Part shown: one piece after another, positions 20,187 through 27,625 of the stretch
Layout of the letters: each line of letters begins with the position of its first letter
How positions within the stretch are numbered: the stretch's first letter is position 1
DNA from: Oscillospiraceae bacterium
Lineage (GTDB): Bacteria; Bacillota; Clostridia; Oscillospirales; Oscillospiraceae
Assembly: GCA_017622995.1 (NCBI GenBank)
Contig: JAGAQA010000045.1
Coordinates: forward strand, 32,919 to 96,918
DNA: 64,000 bases
Direction: 5' to 3'
Notes under the pieces: model-generated
What the model was told of the DNA's origin: nothing
The model's database searches: none
Seen by the model: only the letters and a program-made list of their open reading frames with translations
Program-made: the position numbers and the translations under genes

Positions 20187-20933
20187 TTACTTGTTCTCCA
20201 TGGCAACGGCCACATCCAGAGCCACCTTCATCATGGTGGTGAAGGAATTCTGGCGCTCCTCGGAGGTGGTTTCTTCCCCGGTGAGGATATGGTCGGAAAT
20301 GGTGCAGATGCACAGGGCCCGCTTGCCGTAGCGGGCGGCGTTCATATAGAGGGCGGCGGCCTCCATTTCCAGGGCCATCACGCCCATTTTCTTTAGGCCG
20401 TAGAGACTGTCCAGCCCCTCAGGAACGCCGATGTGATCCCCATAGAAGGTATCGGAGGAGTTGACGTTGCCCACATGGTACCGGGCGCCGTTGGCGCTTG
20501 CGGCCTTTACGGCCTCCTGGAGCAGCTCCCAGCTGGCGATGGGGGCAAAGGTGCCGGGCAGATGGAACTGGCGGGCCCAGGCGGAATCGGTGCAGGCGCC
20601 CTGGGCGATGACCAGATCGTACAGGTGGATGTGCTCCTGAATGGCACCGGCGGAGCCCACGCGGATGATGTTCTCCACACCGTAGCCGTTGAAAAGCTCA
20701 TGGCTGTAGATGCCGATGGCGGGCATACCCATGCCGGAGGCCATCACGGAGACCCGGACGCCTTTATAAAGGCCGGTGTAGCCCTGAACGCCCCGGACGT
20801 TGTTGACCAGCACGGGGTTTTCCAGAAAGTGCTCGGCAATGAATTTGGAGCGCAGGGGATCACCGGGCATCAGCACGGTTTTGCCGAAATCACCGGGGGC
20901 GGCGGAAATGTGGGGGGTGGGGGTGGTCAGCAT
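20187..20933 (-). CDS. deoD: Purine nucleoside phosphorylase, DeoD type
   Basis: The 248-residue protein has the trimer/hexamer PNP-I signatures: MPGDPLRSKFIAEHFL at the N-terminus, GMGMPAIGIYSHEL for phosphate and ribose binding, and ALEMEAAALY near residue 190. It splits purine (deoxy)nucleosides into base and (deoxy)ribose 1-phosphate. Length is slightly above the usual 235. It lies between deoC and deoB. Confidence 0.94.
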   Translation of the reverse strand: MLTTPTPHISAAPGDFGKTVLMPGDPLRSKFIAEHFLENPVLVNNVRGVQGYTGLYKGVRVSVMASGMGMPAIGIYSHELFNGYGVENIIRVGSAGAIQEHIHLYDLVIAQGACTDSAWARQFHLPGTFAPIASWELLQEAVKAASANGARYHVGNVNSSDTFYGDHIGVPEGLDSLYGLKKMGVMALEMEAAALYMNAARYGKRALCICTISDHILTGEETTSEERQNSFTTMMKVALDVAVAMENK

Positions 20934-20953
20934 ATTTCTTTACTCCTTTCCGG

Positions 20954-21640
20954 TCAGTAGCTGCCGTCGTTGGCAGCGGTTTCGTTCTTTTCCATGGCCT
21001 TAGCAAGCTTGACAATCCGGGAGGTGCCCAGACGGGAAGCCCCCAGACGGATGAATTCTTCCGCGTCGGCAAGGCTGGAAATGCCGCCGGCGGCTTTGAT
21101 CTTTACATGGGGGGCAACGTGGGCGGCGAACAGCGCCACATCGTGGAAGGTGGCCCCGCCGGTGGAGAAGCCGGTGGAGGTCTTGATATAGTCCGCCCCG
21201 GAGTCGGACACGGCCTTACAGAGGGCAATCTTCTCTTCGTCGGTTAACAGGCAGGTTTCGATGATCACCTTCAGAAGCCTTCCCTTGCAGGCCTTTTTCA
21301 CGGCGGCGATTTCATCCCGGACCGCGTCAAACCTGCCTTCCTTGGCCCAGCCGATGTTGATGACCATATCCACCTCGTCCGCGCCGTTGTCTACGGCATC
21401 CGAGGCCATAAAGCACTTGGAAGCGGTGGTGGCATAGCCGTTGGGGAAGCCGATGACGGTGCAGATGGGAAGTTTGCCGCCCACATACTCCTTGGCCTGC
21501 TTTACGAAGGAGGCGGGGATGCAGACGGAAGCGGTATGGTACTTCAGCCCATCGTCACAGACGGCCCGGATGTCCGCCCAGGTGGCGGTCTGCGCAAGCA
21601 ATGTGTGGTCGCATTTGGCGAGAATTTGGGATAGTTCCAT
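20954..21640 (-). CDS. deoC: Deoxyribose-phosphate aldolase
   Basis: The 228-residue TIM-barrel aldolase shows DHTLL at the N-terminus, the catalytic Lys region [10 protein letters not shown], and the Schiff-base lysine in [15 protein letters not shown]. It cleaves deoxyribose 5-phosphate to acetaldehyde and glyceraldehyde 3-phosphate, the exit of deoxynucleoside carbon into glycolysis. Twenty bases separate it from deoD. Confidence 0.95.
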   Translation of the reverse strand: MELSQILAKCDHTLLAQTATWADIRAVCDDGLKYHTASVCIPASFVKQAKEYVGGKLPICTVIGFPNGYATTASKCFMASDAVDNGADEVDMVINIGWAKEGRFDAVRDEIAAVKKACKGRLLKVIIETCLLTDEEKIALCKAVSDSGADYIKTSTGFSTGGATFHDVALFAAHVAPHVKIKAAGGISSLADAEEFIRLGASRLGTSRIVKLAKAMEKNETAANDGSY

Positions 21641-21660
21641 GAGAATACACTCCTTTGTTT

Positions 21661-21687
21661 AACTGTCAATTATCCATTGTCAATTGG
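21661..21687. repeat. TTGACAA-type heptamer repeat, short copy
   Basis: Three degenerate heptamers (CTGTCAATTATCCATTGTCA and following) fill the gap between tdk and deoC without the MITE-like core seen in the larger copies. Confidence 0.65.
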
Positions 21688-21689
21688 TC

Positions 21690-22295
21690 TTACCCTTGTC
21701 CGTGGAGCCTGATGACCTTATGCTCCTGGATGCCTTTTACATAGCACTTGTGGCACATGGCGATATAGCTGTCGTTGCCCCCCAGGAAGACCTGTGCGCC
21801 CTGGGTGACGATGTGGCCCTGGCTGTCAATCCGGGCGTTGACGGTAGCCTTGGCCCCGCAGTCGCAGATGGTTTTGATCTCCTGAATGGTGTCGGCAATT
21901 TCCATCAGCCGCAGGGAGCCGGGGAAGAGCTTGGTCTGAAAATCCGTCCGCAGGCCGAAGCACATCACGGGGATGCCGCAGTCGTCCACAATTCTCCTAA
22001 GCTGGTCAATCTGCTCCGGGGTGAGGAACTGGCATTCGTCCACGATGATCACATCGCACTGGCCCTCAAGCTTTTCCCGGAACCAGGCGTAGGCGTCCAT
22101 CTCCGGGGTGAGAATATCCGCTTCGGCGCTCAGGCCGATGCGGCTGGATATGGTGTGGGCTCCGTCCCGGATGTCGGCGCTGGGCTTTAACAGCCAGACC
22201 CGCAGATCGTTTTCCTCGTAATTGTATTTGGTAATCAGGGCCTGGGCGGTTTTGCTGGAGCCCATGGCACCGTACTTGAAGTAGAGCTTTGCCAT
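21690..22295 (-). CDS. tdk: Thymidine kinase, type II
   Basis: The start is the ATG at 22295, preceded by GGAGG. Upstream in-frame codons up to 22457 include the promoter and are not translated. The 201-residue enzyme has a P-loop variant, KYGAMGSSKTAQ, the lasso-region motif VDECQFLT, and a zinc site formed by CDCG and CHKC. It phosphorylates thymidine and deoxyuridine to monophosphates. As first gene of the cluster it competes with DeoD/DeoB/DeoC for imported deoxynucleosides. Confidence 0.94.
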   Translation of the reverse strand: MAKLYFKYGAMGSSKTAQALITKYNYEENDLRVWLLKPSADIRDGAHTISSRIGLSAEADILTPEMDAYAWFREKLEGQCDVIIVDECQFLTPEQIDQLRRIVDDCGIPVMCFGLRTDFQTKLFPGSLRLMEIADTIQEIKTICDCGAKATVNARIDSQGHIVTQGAQVFLGGNDSYIAMCHKCYVKGIQEHKVIRLHGQG

Positions 22296-22325
22296 TGCAT
22301 TGCCTCCGTTATTTGGTCTTGTTCC

Positions 22326-22354
22326 ATTATACCGAAAACCCGGGTGCAATGCAA
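22326..22354 (-). promoter_or_regulatory. Promoter of the tdk-deo-cdd-nucleoside transporter cluster
   Basis: On the minus strand TTGCAT (22349-22354), a 17-bp spacer and TATAAT (22326-22331) lie about 30 bp before tdk. The -35 overlaps a group of TGCAA words (22344-22379) that could be an operator. Confidence 0.65.
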
Positions 22355-22424
22355 GTGCAAATCCGTGCAAGGTGTGCAAAGACCAGGGAAATCCGAATAT
22401 TCTATTAAGTTTTTGCTCCCTGCC

Positions 22425-22453
22425 TTGAAAAAATAGCCCCTCTGTGTTATGCT
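22425..22453 (+). promoter_or_regulatory. Promoter of the DUF4349 lipoprotein gene
   Basis: TTGAAA (22425-22430), a 17-bp spacer and TATGCT (22448-22453) lie 34 bp before the ATG at 22488. Confidence 0.6.
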
Positions 22454-22487
22454 CCAATCAGGAGAAAACAACAAGGAGGCTGAAAAC

Positions 22488-23396
22488 ATGAAACGATTGA
22501 TCCCGCTGTTTTTGTGTCTGGCGCTGCTGCTGAGCGCCTGCGGCGGAAGCAAAACCGCCTCGGAAACCGGCGCCTATCGCTATGAGCTTGCCGAGGACAC
22601 CGCCATGGCGGCGGAGGCCCCTGCCGATATGGGCGCCCAGTCCATGAACTCCGGCAGCACGTCGGTGGACCTGCCCGAGAACCGGAAGTTTGTCATCACC
22701 ATGCACATGAACGCGGAAACGGATGACCTGGACGGTGCCATTGACAGCGTGAACCAGGCGCTGAACCAGCTGAACGGCTATGTGCAGGACCAGAGTATTT
22801 ACAACGGCAGCGCCTATTCCGGCCGCCGCTACCGCAGCGGGGATATGACCCTGCGGATTCCCGCCGAAAATCTGGAGGATTTTACCCAGACCATGGAGGG
22901 CTGCACCAATGTGGTGTCCTCCAGCCGCAGCACCGAGGATGTGACCTTGCAGTATGTGGATACCGAAAGCCGGGTCAACGCCCTGAAAACCGAGCAGACA
23001 AGGCTTCTGGAGCTGCTGAGCCAGGCGGACAATATGACGGATCTGCTGGAAATTGAATCCCGGCTGACGGATGTCCGGGATGAGCTGGAGCGCTATGCCT
23101 CCCGGCTCAAGGTGCTGGAAAACCGGGTGGATTACGCCACGGTGAATCTGAGCATCACCGAGGTGAAGGAATATACCCCCGTGGAGGAAAAGACCCGGCT
23201 GGAGAAAATCGGCGAGGGCTTTGTAAAGAGCCTGAAGGATCTGGGCAGCGGCATTCTGGATTTCTTTACCTGGCTGCTGATCGACCTGCCCTATCTGCTC
23301 GTATTTGGCCTGGTGGTGTTCCTGGCGGGAAAGCTTCTGAAAGCGATTCGGAAGAAGAGAAAGGCAAAGAAGCAGAAAAAGGAAACTACAGACTAA
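22488..23396 (+). CDS. DUF4349-family membrane-anchored lipoprotein
   Basis: The 302-residue protein starts behind AAGGAGG with a lipoprotein signal (lipobox LLSAC, Cys about residue 17). The extracytoplasmic domain has the DUF4349 pattern: DDLDGAIDSVNQALNQLNGY, RIPAENLEDF, and a central amphipathic coiled coil (about 165-215) framed by VDTESRVNALKTE and RVDYATVNLSI. A single membrane helix (about 260-285) and a lysine-rich cytoplasmic tail follow. It is therefore anchored at both ends. Function is unknown; family members are thought to sense or stabilise the envelope. Confidence 0.88.
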   Translation: MKRLIPLFLCLALLLSACGGSKTASETGAYRYELAEDTAMAAEAPADMGAQSMNSGSTSVDLPENRKFVITMHMNAETDDLDGAIDSVNQALNQLNGYVQDQSIYNGSAYSGRRYRSGDMTLRIPAENLEDFTQTMEGCTNVVSSSRSTEDVTLQYVDTESRVNALKTEQTRLLELLSQADNMTDLLEIESRLTDVRDELERYASRLKVLENRVDYATVNLSITEVKEYTPVEEKTRLEKIGEGFVKSLKDLGSGILDFFTWLLIDLPYLLVFGLVVFLAGKLLKAIRKKRKAKKQKKETTD

Positions 23397-23401
23397 TATT
23401 T

Positions 23402-23432
23402 GGCGGCACCCGGGTTCGGGTGCCGCCTTCCG
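23402..23432. terminator. Bidirectional terminator between convergent genes
   Basis: A perfect 11-bp stem (23402-23412 with 23417-23427) with a GGTT loop sits between the DUF4349 gene and the lar operon end. Confidence 0.8.
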
Positions 23433-23864
23433 TTATTTCTGGGTTTCTTTGTAGCCTTCCAGGGCTGCCTGACGGACCTGGGAGATGGGAAGGTGCTCCC
23501 TTTGCGCGATGGCTTTCAGATCCTCGTATTCCGGCTTGCAGGTGGAATCGGTACACTTCACCCCGACGGGGCCCCAGGGGGTTTCCGCCTGGATAAAGGT
23601 CCGGCGCTGCAGGAACCGCCGGTGGGGGGTCTGGCGGATGCCCAGGGTGGTGGTGTGGCGGAACAGGAGCTCCGCGAAGCGCGCAGCTTCCTCCGGAGGG
23701 CACAGAAGGCTGAGCATTACGCCGGGACGGTTCTTTTTCATGCCGATGGGGCTGGTCCAGACATCCAGCGCGCCGGCATCCAGCAGCACATCCATGGCAA
23801 AGCCAATGTCCTCGGGACACATATCATCCAGATTGCAGCTCAGTTCCATAACCTCATCTGTCAT
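23433..23864 (-). CDS. LarC C-terminal domain protein (nickel insertion), stand-alone
   Basis: The 143-residue protein corresponds only to the C-terminal third of LarC, the CTP-dependent enzyme that inserts nickel into the pincer nucleotide. It has LSCNLDDMCPEDIGFAMDVL, the GALDVW...MKKNRPGVMLS segment and a terminal helix. Full LarC has about 400 residues, and in lactobacilli it is split into LarC1 and LarC2. The ATG overlaps the larB stop by 4 bp, so no upstream LarC1 frame can fit here, and the downstream neighbour is convergent. Either LarC1 lies elsewhere or the domain acts alone. Confidence 0.82.
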   Translation of the reverse strand: MTDEVMELSCNLDDMCPEDIGFAMDVLLDAGALDVWTSPIGMKKNRPGVMLSLLCPPEEAARFAELLFRHTTTLGIRQTPHRRFLQRRTFIQAETPWGPVGVKCTDSTCKPEYEDLKAIAQREHLPISQVRQAALEGYKETQK

Positions 23865-24616
23865 TTCCGGGCCTCCATATGGTTGATCAACGATGCCAGG
23901 TATCCGGCGCCGAAGCCGTTATCAATGTTTACAACCGACACGCCGCTGGCGCAGGAGTTGAGCATACCCAGCAGGGCCGCCAGCCCGCCAAAGGCGGCGC
24001 CGTAGCCCACGCTGGTGGGCACCGCGATGACGGGGCAGTCACACAGTCCCCCCACCACGCTGGCAAGGGCACCTTCCATCCCCGCGATGGCGATCACCAC
24101 ACTGGCGTCCATCAGCTCCCGGCTGTGGGTCAGAAGCCGGTGAATGCCGGACACGCCTACATCATAAAGCCGGGTCACGGAATTTCCCAGAAATTCCGCG
24201 GTCAGGGCCGCTTCCTCGGCAACGCTCTGGTCGCTGGTGCCGCCGGTGGCGATGACGATTTTTCCCATGCCCCAGGGAGCGGCCATTTTTCCGGCAATGC
24301 CCACGCGGGCATCAGCATAATAGGTGATGGGCACCTCTTCCCGGACAAGGTCCGCTTTCTCTTTGTCCAGCCGGGTGATCAGCACGTTTTCCTGGCCGCC
24401 CTGCCCCAGGGCCTCCAGGATGCCCACAATCTGCCCGGCTGTTTTCCCGGCGCCGTAGACAACCTCCCCGGCACCCTGCCGGACCCGGCGGTGCAGATCC
24501 ACCTTGGCATAGCCGATGTCTTCAAAGGGCTTCTGCTTCAGCCGCAGCAGGGCCTCGTCAACGGAAAGGCTGCCCTGCTGGACCCCCAGCAAAAGGGAGC
24601 GGATTTCACTGTCCAT
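23861..24616 (-). CDS. larB: LarB, pyridinium-3,5-biscarboxylic acid mononucleotide synthase
   Basis: The 251-residue protein has the PurE-like LarB core: ITYYADARVGIAGKM, VIATGGTSDQSVAEEAALTA, and the glycine/alanine-rich stretch PTSVGYGAAFGGLAALLGML near the C-terminus. LarB carboxylates and hydrolyses nicotinic acid adenine dinucleotide, the first step to the nickel pincer nucleotide cofactor. It overlaps larE by 11 bp and larC by 4 bp. Confidence 0.93.
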   Translation of the reverse strand: MDSEIRSLLLGVQQGSLSVDEALLRLKQKPFEDIGYAKVDLHRRVRQGAGEVVYGAGKTAGQIVGILEALGQGGQENVLITRLDKEKADLVREEVPITYYADARVGIAGKMAAPWGMGKIVIATGGTSDQSVAEEAALTAEFLGNSVTRLYDVGVSGIHRLLTHSRELMDASVVIAIAGMEGALASVVGGLCDCPVIAVPTSVGYGAAFGGLAALLGMLNSCASGVSVVNIDNGFGAGYLASLINHMEARK

Positions 24617-25364
24617 TTCGTTCCTCCATATCCAGTACCACGCCGTCGTAGCGGGCTTTCAGCGTGGGCAGAATTTCCTCCCGCAGGGAAAGAAAGCGCC
24701 CCATCTGGTCTGCCGGGAGCTGAACCCGGGCAAGATTTCCCTGCTGCCGCACCCGCAGATCCCGGAAGCCCAGGGCGTGGAGATAGTCCTCGGCCCATTC
24801 CGTCCGGCAGAGCTGGGCCTGGGTAATGCCGGTGCCGGTGGGAATTCTGGTGGCAAGGCAGGCGTAGCTGGGCTTGTTCCAGGTAAAGAGACCGGCCCGG
24901 CGGGATTCCTCCCGGATTTCCTGCTTGGTAAGCCCCGCTTCCCGCAGGGGGGAGCGGACGGAAAGCTCTTGCAGGGCTTTCATTCCCGGCCGGTCGGCGA
25001 CCTGATCGGAGGCGTTGGTGCCGTCCAGAATCAGCCGGAAGCCCTCTGCCAGGGCGGCCTGTTGAATGGCGGAAAAAATCCGCTTTTTGCAGAAGTAACA
25101 CCGGTTTGCCGGGTTGGAAACCAGGGTTTCGTCTTCCAGAATGTCCAGCTCCAAAACCTTCAGCTCCGCACCCAATTCCCGGGCAAGCCGCTGGGCATCC
25201 CGCAGCTCAAAGGCAGGCTGAAAGGCGGTGTGTACATAGTAGGCATTTACCTGGGCGCCGTATTTTCCGGCGGCGTACAGAAGATAGGCAGAATCCACAC
25301 CGCCGGAAAAGGCCAGCGCCGCCCTGGGATTCTGATGAAAAAATTCCTCCAGCGTCATAGTCAT
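24606..25364 (-). CDS. larE: LarE, ATP-dependent sacrificial sulfur transferase
   Basis: The 252-residue protein has the N-type PP-loop SGGVDSAYLLYA at about residue 19, a CYFCKK motif, and the conserved PSYACLATRIP segment holding the cysteine that donates sulfur in the sacrificial type of LarE. It activates the pyridinium carboxylates by adenylation and adds sulfur. It starts within the last codons of the regulator gene (4-bp overlap), so the operon reads regulator-larE-larB-larC. Confidence 0.92.
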   Translation of the reverse strand: MTMTLEEFFHQNPRAALAFSGGVDSAYLLYAAGKYGAQVNAYYVHTAFQPAFELRDAQRLARELGAELKVLELDILEDETLVSNPANRCYFCKKRIFSAIQQAALAEGFRLILDGTNASDQVADRPGMKALQELSVRSPLREAGLTKQEIREESRRAGLFTWNKPSYACLATRIPTGTGITQAQLCRTEWAEDYLHALGFRDLRVRQQGNLARVQLPADQMGRFLSLREEILPTLKARYDGVVLDMEERNGQ

Positions 25365-25747
25365 ATCAGCTTGTCGATGGCGGCAATCAGATCGTTGATG
25401 GCCTCCTGGTCACCGGCGGCCACGGCATCCACCATGCAGTGACGCATATGGTCCTTCAGGATGACCTTTCCGGTGTTGTCCAGAGCGGAGCGCACGGCGG
25501 CCAGCTGCACCAGAACCTCGGAGCAGTCGTAGCCTTCTTCCACCATCCGCTTTACCTTTTCCAGATGGCCGATGGCCCGGGAAAGCCGGTTGACCACCGC
25601 CTTCTGGTTTTCGTGGACATGGCCGTGGGAATGGGGAATGCCGTGGGCGTGGAGGTAGGCATGATCATGGTCATGATCCTGGTCATGCCCATGGTCGTGA
25701 TCATGGTCGCGGCAGTGTTCCTGCTCAAATTCGTGGGTTTCAGACAT
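25361..25747 (-). CDS. CsoR/RcnR-family metal-sensing repressor with a His-rich N-terminus
   Basis: The 128-residue protein has about 15 histidines in its first 47 residues, in DHDH and HSHGHVH blocks, followed by a complete CsoR/FrmR four-helix domain (VVNRLSRAIGHLEKVKRMVE). The metal-site residues are GYDCSEVL (Cys) and KDHMRHC (His-x3-Cys), the Cys-His-Cys set of CsoR-type sensors. The His-rich tail and the lar genes behind it point to nickel or cobalt rather than copper; that is inference. It should repress its own divergent promoter region and release it when metal binds. Confidence 0.87.
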   Translation of the reverse strand: MSETHEFEQEHCRDHDHDHGHDQDHDHDHAYLHAHGIPHSHGHVHENQKAVVNRLSRAIGHLEKVKRMVEEGYDCSEVLVQLAAVRSALDNTGKVILKDHMRHCMVDAVAAGDQEAINDLIAAIDKLI

Positions 25748-25774
25748 AGCAATTCCTCGCTTTCATTTGGGGGT

Positions 25775-25803
25775 ATTATACCGTATTTCCCGCCTTTTTG
25801 CAA
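25775..25803 (-). promoter_or_regulatory. Promoter of the regulator-larEBC operon
   Basis: On the minus strand TTGCAA (25798-25803), a 17-bp spacer and a perfect TATAAT (25775-25780) lie 28 bp before the regulator start. Confidence 0.7.
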
Positions 25804-25825
25804 CCGGGGGGAGGGGATACCCCGG
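25804..25825. promoter_or_regulatory. Candidate CsoR/RcnR operator with G-tract palindrome
   Basis: A G6-A-G4 run flows into a GGGGATACCCC palindrome (25813-25823) between the two divergent -35 boxes. CsoR/RcnR-type operators are typically G/C tracts within dyad symmetry, so a site here could control both directions. Confidence 0.4.
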
Positions 25826-25835
25826 AAGAAATTCT

Positions 25836-25864
25836 TTGACAACGCTTCCATGAGGGAGTATAAT
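25836..25864 (+). promoter_or_regulatory. Perfect consensus promoter of the His-rich/CooT operon
   Basis: TTGACA (25836-25841) and TATAAT (25859-25864) are both exact consensus with a 17-bp spacer. Such a strong promoter suggests control by repression. Confidence 0.85.
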
Positions 25865-25958
25865 ATAAGAAATTCTGAATAAGTCGGCAAGAGCTGATCA
25901 GCCGCAGACGATTTGTTCAGAGGTTCCTATACAAAAAACGAAAAGGAGGATCCATACC

Positions 25959-26321
25959 ATGCATCTGGATCACGATCATATTTCCGGCGGTGCCCATGAG
26001 CACGTTCATACCCATGCCGACGGCACCGTCCATTCCCACAGCCATACCCATGAGGGGGAGCATCACCACAGCCATGACTGCGGTCACGACTGCGGCGGCT
26101 GCACCGAGCATTGCGAGCACACGCCTATGGAGGAGCTCACTGCCCTGATGAAGTACATGGTGGGCCACAACGCCGCCCATGCCAAGGAGCTGGCAGAGCT
26201 GGCAGCCAAGCTGGAGGAGGTTGGCAACCACACCGCCTATGAGCAGGTGATGGCCGCCGTATCCGATTTTGAAAAGGGCAATATGCGCCTGTCCGTTGTG
26301 CTGCAGAGCCTGGCAGAGTAA
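25959..26321 (+). CDS. Histidine-rich putative nickel-binding or chaperone protein
   Basis: The 120-residue protein starts behind AAGGAGG. Residues 1-56 hold about 20 histidines and four cysteines (blocks such as HEHVHTH and CGHDCGGCTEHC), an intrinsically disordered metal-binding tail. Residues 57-120 form a helical domain beginning MEELTALMKYMVGHNAAHAK, with more histidines. I know of no experimentally assigned function for this arrangement. Being 12 bp upstream of a CooT-like gene and divergent from a CsoR-type regulator and lar genes, it most likely stores nickel or hands it on. Confidence 0.82.
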   Translation: MHLDHDHISGGAHEHVHTHADGTVHSHSHTHEGEHHHSHDCGHDCGGCTEHCEHTPMEELTALMKYMVGHNAAHAKELAELAAKLEEVGNHTAYEQVMAAVSDFEKGNMRLSVVLQSLAE

Positions 26322-26333
26322 GGAGCGGGAATT

Positions 26334-26531
26334 ATGTGTCTTTCTACCGTATACCGCAATACCCTTACGCCGGAGGCCGTGGTGATGAAGAACGTCATGA
26401 CCATTGAGTCCAAGGACGGCGTCATCATCCTCACCGATCTGATGGAGCGCCAGGTGGCCATTGAAGGCACCCTGGAAAAAGCCAACCTGGTGGATGGCTA
26501 CGTTGTGATCAAAGAAACCAAAACTGCCTGA
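26334..26531 (+). CDS. CooT-family nickel-binding protein
   Basis: The 65-residue protein begins MCLSTVY, with the conserved Cys2 that binds Ni(II) in CooT dimers. It continues as a short beta-barrel (VMKNVMTIESKDGVIILTDL). CooT was described with carbon monoxide dehydrogenase maturation, but relatives occur without it, and no CODH gene is in this window. Together with the preceding His-rich protein it forms a two-gene metal-handling operon. Confidence 0.85.
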   Translation: MCLSTVYRNTLTPEAVVMKNVMTIESKDGVIILTDLMERQVAIEGTLEKANLVDGYVVIKETKTA

Positions 26532-26534
26532 ACG

Positions 26535-26563
26535 AAATTCCCCACGGGTCCCGTGGGGAATTT
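26535..26563 (+). terminator. Terminator after the CooT-family gene
   Basis: A perfect 13-bp stem (26535-26547 with 26551-26563) with a GTC loop lies directly after the stop codon. Confidence 0.75.
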
Positions 26564-26640
26564 GTGAATTTTCTTGTAAAACCATTGCAACGGACCGGTA
26601 AATGTGATAAAATACAAAGAATGTTATTTTATTTGTGGTG

Positions 26641-27123
26641 ATGTCATTGTTTCTGAAATATCTTTCTGTGTTTTTCATATCCATGGTTCCGCTGCTGGAG
26701 CTCCGGGGGGCCATCCCGATTGCCATCGGCATGGGCCTGGATACCATGACTTCCATCATTGTCTGCGCCTTGGGCAATCTGGTCCCGGTGCCGGTGATTT
26801 ATCTCTTCGCCCGAAAGGTTCTGCTCTGGGGCCTGGACAAGCCCTATATCGGCGGCTTCTGCCGGTTCTGCCACGAAAAGGGGGAGGGCGCCGGACGAAA
26901 GCTGGCAGGCGGCCGGTTCGGCCGGTTCGGCCTGATGATCGCGCTGATCGCCTTTGTGGGCATCCCCGTTCCCGGCACCGGCGCCTGGACAGGCACCCTG
27001 GGTGCCAGCTTTCTGGACCTGGGCATCAAGAAAACCGTGGTGTCCGTTACCCTGGGTGTGGTGGCTGCCGCGGTGATTATGGCTTCCGTCAGCCATGTGG
27101 GGCTGCATGTATTTGGAATGTAA
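26641..27123 (+). CDS. COG2426-type small multidrug export family membrane protein
   Basis: The roughly 160-residue protein has four or five membrane segments. The conserved SMVPLLELRGAIPIAIGMGL near the N-terminus and VGIPVPGTGAWTGTLGA define the COG2426 family, annotated as putative small multidrug export proteins without firm biochemical proof. ATG 26641 is chosen over GTG 26635; neither has a clear Shine-Dalgarno sequence, which is unusual among these neighbours. Confidence 0.8.
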   Translation: MSLFLKYLSVFFISMVPLLELRGAIPIAIGMGLDTMTSIIVCALGNLVPVPVIYLFARKVLLWGLDKPYIGGFCRFCHEKGEGAGRKLAGGRFGRFGLMIALIAFVGIPVPGTGAWTGTLGASFLDLGIKKTVVSVTLGVVAAAVIMASVSHVGLHVFGM

Positions 27124-27139
27124 TTTGGAGGTTGCTGCT

Positions 27140-27481
27140 ATGAATGATTGTCTGTTCTGCCGGATCGTCGCCGGCGAAATTCCTTCCACCAAGGTTTATG
27201 AGGATGAAACCGTTTTTGCCTTCCGGGACATCAATCCCCAGGCGCCCACCCATATTCTGGTGATTCCAAAGGCCCATATCCCCGGCTGCAACGGCGTCAC
27301 TGCGGGCAACAGCGCTGTGGTTGCCCACATTTTTGAGGTGATTCCCCAAATCGCCGCCGCAGAAAACCTGGCGGGGGGCTACCGGGTTGTCTCCAACTGC
27401 GGACCCGATGCCGGCCAGACCGTACCGCATCTGCATTTCCACATCCTGGGCGGAAAGCCTCTGGCCCTGGAAATGGCCTGA
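27140..27481 (+). CDS. HIT-family nucleotide hydrolase
   Basis: The 113-residue protein starts behind GGAGG with a zinc-type CLFCRI motif. It shows DINPQAPTHILVIPK and ends with the histidine triad HLHFHILGG. HINT-branch proteins hydrolyse adenosine phosphoramidates and related AMP conjugates. Size and motif order match HinT exactly. It follows the export protein by 16 bp. Confidence 0.93.
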   Translation: MNDCLFCRIVAGEIPSTKVYEDETVFAFRDINPQAPTHILVIPKAHIPGCNGVTAGNSAVVAHIFEVIPQIAAAENLAGGYRVVSNCGPDAGQTVPHLHFHILGGKPLALEMA

Positions 27482-27516
27482 TACTGCCGCCCCGACCTCT
27501 GTACGTTTTGCACATC

Positions 27517-27550
27517 CCCCGGAAAGCGTCCTGCTCTCCGGGGCCTTTCT
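27517..27550 (+). terminator. Probable terminator after the HIT gene
   Basis: A 7-bp GC-rich stem (27517-27523 with 27537-27543) with a 13-nt loop is followed by CCTTTCTTT. Confidence 0.5.
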
Positions 27551-27562
27551 TTCCCCAAACCC

Positions 27563-27591
27563 TTGACCTTTTCGATTGGGATCGGTATAAT
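27563..27591 (+). promoter_or_regulatory. Promoter of the phosphoribosyltransferase gene
   Basis: TTGACC (27563-27568), a 17-bp spacer and a perfect TATAAT (27586-27591) precede the ATG at 27626 by 34 bp. Confidence 0.78.
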
Positions 27592-27625
27592 AATCCTATC
27601 TATATAGACAAGGAGTGTGGCTTCC

